Positions 55,745-64,000 of a DNA stretch of 64,000 nucleotides are shown piece after piece; positions within the stretch are counted from its first letter, which is position 1; every line of letters starts with the position of its first letter. Made by a program: the position numbers and the translations under genes. A model generated the notes under the pieces. That model did not search any database. It saw only the letters and a program-made list of their open reading frames with translations, and had not been told where the DNA came from. This stretch comes from Rhytidiadelphus loreus. Taxonomy: Eukaryota; Streptophyta; Bryopsida; Hypnales; Hylocomiaceae. The stretch covers positions 25,363,001 to 25,427,000 of the forward strand of contig OX344765.1 in assembly GCA_947034895.1 (NCBI GenBank), read 5' to 3'.

Positions 55745-56055
55745 GCTTGTAAATCCTAAGGTAACAAGTCCAGAAATTACCCACCTAAGAGCTGAAACTT
55801 AATTTTGGGGAGGCGAAGCTTCTTGAAATAATTTCCAGTAAATTTTCTTTGGAAGACAAGTGGAAGCGTCATCTAACCCAAGTTGTTTCATATTTTTTGG
55901 AGCTTTGTGGAATTAGTTACAAAATTTTGAAGTTGAAATGGCATAGGACTCTAAGATCGCCCACCTCCTCAAACGTACACTGGCTGAAGGCTATGAAAAA
56001 GCAACATGTTACATACACTGTACATTTGAGGAGGTGGACGGTTTTAGAGCTTGTG
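55745..56055 (+). repeat. Hairpin (foldback) repeat family D, copy 2
   Basis: Arms at 55948-55979 (ACTCTAAGATCGCCCACCTC and following) and 56019-56049 (TGTACATTTGAGGAGGTGGA and following) pair over about 30 bases with few mismatches, around a 39-base loop containing GAAGGCTATGAAAAAGCAAC. The left flank (AAGTCCAGAAATTACCCACC, CATCTAACCCAAGTTGTTTC) is shared with 28010-28220. Confidence 0.65.
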
Positions 56056-57217
56056 TGATTTCAGAGCCTATTAACTTATAATCAAGGAGGGTGGAGAAAG
56101 AGAGGAACCGGAGCTCCACATCGAAAATGGAGTTCACAATTTTAGCAATGCGAACCTGCCTTTGGGACCAGTTGGAGATCCGGTCCTGTGCTCCATGCGA
56201 ACAGCCCCGAAGGAGGTTGAAAAACAAACCCAGCCCGAGGCGTGACAAACACGCTTTTGCAACGTTCCCGATTTCGGAATGAGTACTCATTCTACTTCAT
56301 GAGCGCGGGCCTTCGTTCAGGTCGCCAACACCGTGCGTCTGCTCTTGTCTTTCATCGTTAGGTCTTCTTGCTTGCTTGAATTTCGTTGACGTCCGTTTTC
56401 GAAACTAAAGGACTGGTGCTCATATAGTAGAATCCAGATCTGTGAGTCAACACCTAGCTAGCGCGCTTACTACGTGTTTCTTGAAGCGATTAAGCTTGTG
56501 CATGTGGTGCTTTGTAGCACTTAGCCTGCTCTGCTGCGCGTACGTCTTACCAAATCAGTACGTCCTCCCGGAAGTCGCGGCCTCGCGCACAGCGGGGGCT
56601 TGAGGGGTGGTCCTTGTAAGACTCTCTCACACTCTGCGTCCACTGGTTATTGCTTGGAAAAGAGAATGCACGATCGGCTTAGGATCAATTGTTGCAGTCA
56701 GCTAGTGAGTCCATATCCGGGTTTTGCATTTAGTTCTTTTTCGAGCACGTCAGTCTGAACGTCAATTTCGGCAAATTCCAATACTTTGGCGCTGTTCAAC
56801 AGGGACGGGCGGTCTGAACCCAAAACCCAAAACCCATATCTCTCCTGGTTTGTGGGCTAGAATTATACCTTTGTGAAGATATCACAATGTCACAGTGTTT
56901 GGCTTTGCAAATATCAGCAATTTAATGAAATTGACTTTCTAGGGTATGATCATGACCTTTCCATCATCTTCTCAATGATAGGCAAGTGGCTCACGCAGTT
57001 TTTGGATTAGAGAAGCGAAAGAAACACTTGCCTCAGATTTTAATGTTCCTTATGTAACATGAAGTGGAATACATTCTACTAGAATTGGGCTTTCCTAGAC
57101 AAGCCTTGGCCGCTCCTCTCATAGAAACTTTATTATAGCATTATCATTAGTTATCAAATTTGAAGTACGTAGCTTATTTTGATCTTCTTAAATCGTTGCC
57201 CCTTGCGTATTATACAG
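56056..57217. other. GC-richer leader or promoter region of the unknown gene
   Basis: From about 56090 the base composition rises to that of genic sequence, but no open frame is recognisable. A frame-consistent first exon is possible at 56666-56704: an ATG followed by 12 codons, then CTA before a consensus GTGAGT donor. Joined to the acceptor TATACAG ending at 57217, it would extend the frame of the downstream gene. This is only a model. Confidence 0.35.
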
Positions 57218-57271
57218 GAGCTGCCACCCCAGGCCTGGATTCAATTCATTTGGGGATTCAATACGGAGACG

Positions 57272-58096
57272 ATGCCATTCGACTTGTATGCCGAGTTTGG
57301 ACAGGAGGTTAGTGTACTACGTCTCGAGGTCAGGGAGCAGACGCTGTCTTTCCTCCGCCCTTTAGATGGTCATGAAGACATGAAGGGTCCAAGAAAACTA
57401 GGGAAGCATGATTACATCATCTTTACTGCCATCGACAGAAACCACAGACCATTCAGCTTCGTGGTGGAGAAGATCAAAAAATGGACGCACTGTGGTGGAA
57501 TACCTTCCCACATCCACATGGTCCCTCTGAGCGAGCATTCATCGGTGGCCTTGCCGTCCCGCTCTCGCTTCGTCTGGGAGCTCCATAACCACTGGATTGT
57601 GTCCACGACGGAGTTGAATACAATTCTGACAACCACTGGCCATCGCTACAACTTGTTCTCAGCCAATTGCTGGAGTTACGCAGCAAACATTGTCGAGAAC
57701 ATGCTGGGCCTTTGCTTGTGCCACTCGCTTCGCATGAGCGATTTCAAGGCGGTGAGAGGTTGTGTCGAAGCACTGCAGCAACTGGAAAAGGTGAAACGTC
57801 CCTTGCCTCGTGATGTTTTCTATCTCTACTTCAGACCGGCGCTCAGTCCCAAAAAACTTGACACTGCGCGCAGAATCGCTAATTGGTGCAATCGTCGTCC
57901 TGTTCAATTGGTGTCATCAGCTGGCGACGAAAATCCTGACACAAATTGTGACACTATTGAGGCCGTGCTGAACCTTTGCTTGTTGCATTCGCAAATTTCT
58001 GACACAAATTGTGACACTGTTGAGGTCGTGCTGTACCTTTGCTTGCGCCATTCGCTACGTATGGACGATCTCGAGTTGGCGCGAGGTTGTGAGTAA
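57272..58096 (+). CDS. Unknown protein with possible permuted papain-like (NC motif) core and C-terminal repeats
   Basis: From the first in-frame ATG the frame runs 274 codons to a TAA at 58094-58096. I do not recognise the family by name. Residues 50-135 contain KLGKHDYIIFTAIDRNHRPF, the histidines of SHIHM (His80, His82), a Trp-rich strand (FVWELHNHWIVSTTELNTIL) and YNLFSANCWSYAAN with Cys133. A late Asn-Cys followed by aromatic residues, preceded by a conserved His, recalls LRAT/PPPDE-type permuted papain-like enzymes; this is inference. From about residue 135 come repeats of NCDTVE.VLYLCLRHSLRM and ALQQLE..KRPLPRDV. A damaged relative lies at 22047-22670. The frame is open upstream to the acceptor-like site at 57217, so a short 5' exon is possible. 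Confidence 0.55.
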   Translation: MPFDLYAEFGQEVSVLRLEVREQTLSFLRPLDGHEDMKGPRKLGKHDYIIFTAIDRNHRPFSFVVEKIKKWTHCGGIPSHIHMVPLSEHSSVALPSRSRFVWELHNHWIVSTTELNTILTTTGHRYNLFSANCWSYAANIVENMLGLCLCHSLRMSDFKAVRGCVEALQQLEKVKRPLPRDVFYLYFRPALSPKKLDTARRIANWCNRRPVQLVSSAGDENPDTNCDTIEAVLNLCLLHSQISDTNCDTVEVVLYLCLRHSLRMDDLELARGCE

Positions 58097-58774
58097 GCAC
58101 TGCAGCAACTAGAAACGGTGAAACGTCCCATGCTTCGTGATGTTCTCCGTCTCGTCTACAAGCCACTCAGTCACCAAAACCCTGACACTGTGCGCAAAAT
58201 CATCAATTGGTGGAATCGTTCTCCTGTTGAATTAGCTTCATCCTGCGCCAGAAATTGTGACACTGTTGAGGCCGTGCGCTCTTGTCAACCTATGCAGGAT
58301 CTCGAGTTGACGCGAGATTGCGAGGAAGCACTACAGCAACTGGGAGCGATGAAAAATCCCTTGCTTCTGGGTGTTCTGATTTTTCTCTGTCTCTTCAACA
58401 AGCTGTTCACCGGGCTATTGAATCCTGGCACTGTACGCAAGATCCTCAATTTGCGGAATCGGCGTTCTGCTAAATTGGCGTCATCCTGCGCCAGAAATTG
58501 TGACACTGTTGAGGCCATGCTGTACCTTTTCTTGCGCCATTCGCTACGTATGCACGATCTGGAGTTGGCGCGAGGTTGTGAGACAGCACTGCAGCAACTG
58601 GAAACGGTGAAACGTCCCTTGCCTCGTGATGTTCTCCGTTTCGTCTACAAGCCGCTCAGTCACCAAAACCCAGACACTTTGCGGAGTTTGCGCAGATCGG
58701 CAGTTGGTGGAATCGTCATTCAGTTAAATCGTCCTACGCCAGAAATTGTGACACAAGTGTACACAGAGGTCTAA
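58097..58774 (+). pseudogene. In-frame continuation beyond the stop: further repeat units
   Basis: Directly after the TAA at 58094-58096 the same frame continues for 225 codons to a stop at 58772-58774. It carries two and a half more units of the roughly 80-residue repeat (ALQQLETVKRP.LRDVL, YKPLSHQNPDT, NCDTVEA, DLELARGCE). In sibling units the interrupted codon is GAA or ACA, so the stop is most simply one base change (GAA to TAA). The part may be untranslated relic, be reached by readthrough, or be restored in other alleles. The middle unit (LLLGVLIFLCLFNKLFTGLL) is more degenerate than the last. Confidence 0.6.
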
Positions 58775-59112
58775 CAACTTACGTTACTGCAATAGGCTGT
58801 GTACAGATTTTCACTAGCTAGACCTATGCCAAAGTCATGGAATAGCTAGCGCCAATGTCGATAACGTACGAGATTGACGTTCTGATCAGTTCCTAAAACT
58901 CGACATCGATCGCACTGGTATGGACTCTGGATTATATGAGGTGATAGGACTATCATATGCACTTGTGGTAGACGGCCTACAATCAAATAATTAGACATGA
59001 ACTGATATTTTTTTTCTGTACACCCAAGTAATTGTGTGACATATCTTAGCGGGAGCAATTGAAAGCTTTTCTTTACCAGGGTTTGTCATATGAGGTTTAC
59101 CTCATCAAGTTT

Positions 59113-59342
59113 TTAACCCCTTTAATGCCTCAATCCTTTTTCAAATTTTGGCACATTTTTGCTTATATCTTTGTACAACAATACCATTTACCAAAATTTC
59201 ATGAAATTGGGCATAAAAAAAGGTTGTCTTTTCAAGATTCAAGTGTTACATTGGATGAATGAGAATGTAGTTGGATGAAACAACACCTGCAAGCCCTTTG
59301 TTCATTGTCCAGAATATGGACGTTGGAGTGCTTAAGGGTTAA
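59113..59342 (-). mobile_element. Short TTAA-flanked MITE, group C copy 2 (inverted)
   Basis: A 230-bp element starts TTAACCCCTTTAATGCCTCA and ends GGAGTGCTTAAGGGTTAA. It is the full-length reverse complement of the copy at 15803-16031, with moderate divergence. Shared blocks include CATTTTTGCTTATATCTTTG, AAATTTCATGAAATTGG and TGTTACATTGGATGAATGAG. Confidence 0.8.
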
Positions 59343-60095
59343 TGAATGACTTTGGCAAGATTGTTGTACTAGAGATGAAGAATGCACTTGCTCATTCATA
59401 AATTGGAACATTTTTGGCAAAGTACATTGGTGATAGGTCTCATTCTTTCAAAGGTGAAGCAACTTGCATTTGCATCCAATTGGTTTGAAAGAATTTAAGT
59501 AATTTGCACTAGTTTGTTTAGTGCAAAATTAAGAAGTTAGAACTACATGCCCCTATACATAAGATAGGCATAAGCTATCAATCCCTTTGGAGACACCTAA
59601 ACCGTGTATGGTGGTGTTCAGAGTGACCCAATTTCAACAAAACAAAATTCTTTAGGCCAACACTAATTTCCAAACATTAGGAATCAAATGAACCCTTGAG
59701 AAACCCCCAAACATTTGATAAGCAAGGTTGTTAGTATTATGAAGCCTATGGGGCCCTATGATGAGTTCAATTTCTATGACACATGGATTTATGTTCCTAT
59801 CTTATATGAGTTTTTCTAAGTTTGTCACAATCATTTAAATTCTATTAAATTTTTGTACATACCAATTGATTTATTAAAAAAACTTGTAGAACTAGTACAT
59901 ACCATGATTACCATGGTGAACATTCGAGGAAGAGTCAAGGACCATCATATAGTACACAGTAACCATAGTGACATTAGTACATTAGTGTATTTAGACAAGT
60001 ACAAGGAAAATAGAAAATACTATTAAAGTATTAAACTAAATAGTTAGTTGTCCAATACAACCTATTTACCAGTAAGATAAGAATTCTTCATACTA

Positions 60096-60190
60096 TTAAC
60101 CCCTAAGCGCTCTGACATTTAGTTTCAGGACGATGAACAAATTGAAACTGACATTTCTTTCTCCTTACTGCTTGGATGAAAGTCATTCTA
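60096..60190 (+). mobile_element. Left end of a TTAA-type element
   Basis: TTAACCCCTAAGCGCTCTGA followed by CATTTAGTTTCAGGACGATG aligns with the group C termini, including the GGACGATGAACA word. A matching right end with GGGTTAA was not found downstream, so this is either truncated or a longer element with a decayed right terminus. Confidence 0.5.
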
Positions 60191-62874
60191 ATTTATGGAG
60201 ATACTTTATCAAGTTGTTCTATCCAATGGTTGGATTTGGTGTTGCTAGAATACATATTTTTCTAAAATTACAAATGTGGAAGTATGTCAAGTGGTTGAAC
60301 AAGCCAAAATTGCATCAACTCTAGTTCAAAACATGATTTGCAAAAATGAGGTTATAGATTTAAGGAGCACAAAACTGAATTTCAAAAAATCACCATGTCA
60401 AGAGAACCTCATTTCAAATCCATTCCAACAAATTTTACTCAAACAATGATAATATTTTGCTTGTAATCAAATTTAAAAGGAATTCTGAAATTTCTCTTTC
60501 AAATTTTATAAAAAAATATTGGTGATAGCATTGGTGAATCTAACTATATGGATGGAATCTAAAACTCAAAATCTACAACTTTTGTTTGTATATGAATTCC
60601 AAAATATTCTTCCAAATAGTACTTTATGATGATTATTCTCAAATCGTTAATTTTGGAGAAGGATTTGGACGTTTAATTAGGTGTTAAGTTAAATAAAATA
60701 AGAATGCATTGTCAAATTTGGAGTATTATAGGCATTCTTTAAGCCAATGGATGTGACCCACTTATCATCATTATGAGGGTGACCAGAGATAGGGGGAAAA
60801 TTTCACCATTTTCTTGAAAATAATATCTTAATGAATTCTGGGGATTCATTAGATGGCTCTCTAAGGATTCATTCTTAACCTAATGAGTAACCAATGGAAG
60901 ATGAAGAGTTCTTTGAAGCAACCAATGAGACTTGAAGCATTTTGTATTTCAAGGATGTCCAATTAAGAATAGTGTAGCGTCAATAGTAGCTAAATGTTAC
61001 AAGGACCTCCACTTGAAAATTTGTAATTTATTCACATATATGTAAAAACTCTCAAATCAATTGCATTTACTTCCACTTTCATTTGCTAACATCTTGGTAT
61101 GATTTTTTGGGCCAATTTGTGCTTAAAGATGCTAATTCTCAAGCAAGTACATATTTTAGGTAATCATATCATAATAAGCAATGCACTTAAAAAATCTAAA
61201 GTTTTAATGTTGGTGTAAATTATAGTATAGAACACCATGATGTGAACCAAAATCCTATGTTGTTCTATAATCAAAAAATCAATAGATTGTGGTTATAGGT
61301 CAAAAGTTCAAATTGTAATTAAATATTTTGATTTGGGGACTTATTCAAATACTTGAAACGTAGTGGAAACTAGCTACCAATCTCTTTAATTAGTTGTGCT
61401 CAAATTCAAAAATGATCATTTACATGGGTATAATTTAGTTGAAAAGCAAGAAAGTACAAGTTTCCAAGATATACTGAATTGACTATTTTTTGAGATCCAT
61501 TTATACAACAACTTCTTCTCTAAAAGAGTCAACAAATGTTGTAGTAAGAATTTTCATCATCAATAAGGAGAGCAAAATCGCAAAGTAGTTTAAATAAGAT
61601 GTGATTCCTACACTAAGTTCTAGGAATCCTAGAACATTTCTTGTGAACTATTTCGGCCACATCAAGGAGTGTGTTGTGAATATAGGACATCTTTTCACAT
61701 TGAATTTTCTAGCGAATGGTTTAGACCAAGCAATGTCCAATGAGTGGAAAAAGAGGGTCTCCTAATTAGATCTTGCCCTCCTCGAGAGCCCATTTTTTTC
61801 TTGCAATTCTCTACTCATTGAACAATATCTATACAATCCATCAATCAATATAAACTAACAACATCAATCCGGGCATCCATCACATTTAATCTTGGAACTC
61901 TTTCCACATCTAGAACTCTGTCCACACTCTTCTATCTCAATATTATTTGGATGACTATGGAATAGAACTTTGGGATGTGAAAAATATTTTTTCATCCTAC
62001 CTTTTTGGCGAAGTAATGAAAGCTAAATAGACAGTTGTCTTGCTAATCTCTCAATTGCTTGATAAAAGTAAAAAAATGAAGATAGTCATATAAGGTGGGT
62101 AGTGACACTTTTTATTATTGTGCCTAGTTACTATTATTAGATTGGTCAAGTTTTCATAGTTTTTTGTTATTCAAAAGTTAAAGAAGGTTCCAATGCACCA
62201 AAGATTGCAACATTTGAATACCCCATGCCAAAGCTATAAAGGGTCAAAGTTTGTTTTGGAAGATGTTCTCAAATCATTTCTTCAACATACATACATATTG
62301 ATTTTGGAGATGTACAGAGAGTGATGATGGCAATTTTAGAAAGGGTCGGCAATTTTGTTCAATTTTGTTTCGTAGCATTTGAACATGCAACAAGAAAGTT
62401 ATGATACAAAACTTTCAAATTCCATAATTCCATAATTAATTTCATACCAAAATTCCATAATTTCACACCATAGGTCCAAATGTCACAAAACAAAGTCAGC
62501 CATGCATCCCTCCTTGTGAAGAGTTTTCCAACAGTACCGCAAGAATGCCTTTAGACGCATTCTTAGTTAGATCTCAACGTATCAAACAAACAAAACAAAC
62601 TTAAGGTATATTAGAAGGTATAGATGAAAATTGTTGAGGGGTAGAAATCACTGTACTGTAGTCTTGAATTCTGCTGAAGATGAACAGACATTTTCCAATC
62701 TTGCCTTCATAAAAAGCAAAGTCCGTGACGGCACCAATCGGCATTTGGACACTGTCGTGAGAATAATTCTCATAAGAAACCTTCAAACTCTCATCAAGAA
62801 ACTTTCCTCTCTCTTTGGAGGCCGGGATGCTCATCTCCGTGCGGTCGCTAAAGCTCTCCTGTGCATGTCCATGA

Positions 62875-62970
62875 GCACGGCAAGGAGTGTGCATTATCAG
62901 TTCTCTCATACATTCAACTTACGAAGGCACGGCAAGGAGTGTGCATTATGTTCTCTCATACATTCAACTT
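62875..62970. repeat. Direct tandem duplication of about 45 bp
   Basis: GCACGGCAAGGAGTGTGCAT followed by TATCAGTTCTCTCATACATT begins at 62875 and recurs from 62927 with a three-base deletion. The copies are otherwise identical over the aligned part, implying a recent duplication. Confidence 0.85.
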
Positions 62971-63418
62971 TGAATCAATGGTCAAATCAAAGAAGATTCA
63001 AAGTCTGGGGTGTGGAGGTGGGAACTTCACCTGCAAAGGGCAGAATCTTTCAAGATTGGGGTTCGACTCCGCGCCTAAAGTTCAGCCTTCTTTAAGAAAA
63101 TCCCAAAAAATCACACCAAGTTTCCGGTCTAAAAGGCTGTGAGCCAAACTCTCGACAAAGAATCACTGTTCAAATCCAAGAAGATTCAAAGTCAAAACAA
63201 GTAGCAAGGCCAAGAAGATTGCGACAGTTTTGCCAAGATGAATGTATTGTGTATAAAGAAGTACAAGAAAACAAGCTTGGCTATATTAAGGTTCTTTAGT
63301 AAGAACAAAAGCTGCAATCACGAACTGTTGTTGACAGAATCGAGAGTGTGCAGAGTAAATGAATCTTGTGAAGGAGCCAGAACCATGGAGACAAAAAAGC
63401 AAAAAAAATCCCAAAGGG

Positions 63419-63450
63419 CTGGCTTCATGTGCAGCTGCGCATGAAGCCAG
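63419..63450. repeat. Near-perfect 32-bp palindrome
   Basis: CTGGCTTCATG at 63419-63429 is inverted as CATGAAGCCAG at 63440-63450 around TGCAGCTGCG, whose core GCAGCTGC is itself palindromic. Only one base pair of the 32 is mismatched. No gene context explains it. Confidence 0.8.
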
Positions 63451-64000
63451 ACATTGCTGGACCAAAAATTGACTGGCAGTCTTTTATTCTTACTGGGTGA
63501 TTAACATGGGGGCGGGTCGCTATACCTCAAGAAAAAACAAAAAACAAGTTCCTGGAACTTGTGAAAGCATTAGAAAATGGATGGGAGGTTGGCATTTACA
63601 GTAGTTACGACACAGAACTCTCCTACAGCACTTCATTACCGTAAACATTACCAAACACGGCAACCCTTGACAATCTCAATCCAATTGATTATGCTTCAAA
63701 AATGTTTAGACCAAACCTTTCTAATAAATGTACATCTGTTGCCTAGAATTTTTCCTGTACCACACAATAATTTCCAAAAAATGGTCATGACCAGTACTAT
63801 GCTTCAATAATTCTTCAGAAAAGTTCACATGCACGTGGGCATGCTTCCTAAGGGCATTTTCTCTGCACATATGTGGGACCATGCTCTTCATACCTGTTTG
63901 CCAGAAAAAGATGAACAAAAACGAGATAACAAAGTTGTCATCACATGTATCGATATTGCTGAAAATACGAAATCACAAGAGGTGAGAAGCAGCTGGAAAA

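Larger units (their letters stand above)
58775..64000. other. AT-rich, gene-poor right end of the window
   Basis: No gene is recognised. Two TTAA-type elements lie at 59113-59342 and from 60096. From about 62600 to 63450 the composition is less AT-rich and open frames of about 100-150 codons exist on both strands, but none resembles a known protein. A direct duplication (62875-62970) and a palindrome (63419-63450) are listed separately. Confidence 0.5.

Noticed and set aside
56009..56290. 93-codon minus-strand frame at the edge of the GC-rich region
   Set aside because: No recognisable family, and part of it reads through the hairpin repeat.
63050..63075. GGGGTTCGACTCC resembling a tRNA T-loop
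   Set aside because: No matching acceptor stem or anticodon arm could be drawn upstream.

Overview
The window is nuclear DNA of a land plant, most likely a bryophyte and probably a moss. Five intact multi-exon genes are all closest to plant families. Their introns are short (about 80 to 900 bases) with ordinary GT..AG ends. The HCT gene carries an oversized inter-domain linker, which I associate with bryophyte HCTs. Between the genes lie long AT-rich stretches full of small non-autonomous transposons. No bacterial features, rRNA, CRISPR array or convincing tRNA was seen. All exon models come from splice consensus and from reading frame kept across each junction. No transcript data were available.

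Layout: 1-7276 is gene-free and holds a 483-bp CACTA element and a 1.1-kb TTAA-flanked element. 7277-9995 (+) is hydroxycinnamoyl-CoA:shikimate hydroxycinnamoyl transferase (HCT, 3 exons), with a 21-copy ten-residue repeat in its linker. 9996-16719 is repeat-rich and gene-free. 16720-20100 (+) is the spindle-checkpoint WD40 protein BUB3 (9 exons). 22047-22670 (-) is a pseudogene of the unknown family found again at 57-58 kb. 23-28.3 kb is a cluster of transposon copies. 28861-30899 (+) is a SYP5-type Qc-SNARE (6 exons), convergent with an HMA5-type copper ATPase at 32066-37877 (-, 8 exons). 41054-52530 (+) is a 21-exon gene for a 1463-residue glycine-rich membrane protein of a conserved plant family of unknown function, divergent from the ATPase. 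57272-58774 (+) encodes an unrecognised protein with a possible Cys/His catalytic pair and tandem repeats of about 80 residues, interrupted by one in-frame stop. 58775-64000 is gene-poor.

The genes do not form a pathway: phenylpropanoid acylation, mitotic checkpoint, vacuolar/prevacuolar membrane fusion, copper transport and a plant-specific surface protein sit side by side, as is usual in plant genomes. The most unusual content is (i) at least seven TTAA-bounded elements with CCC..GGG ends, which look like piggyBac-type MITEs in a plant; (ii) the HCT linker minisatellite; (iii) the unknown Cys/His repeat family with one near-intact and one dead copy; and (iv) a SNARE whose ionic-layer Gln is replaced by His.
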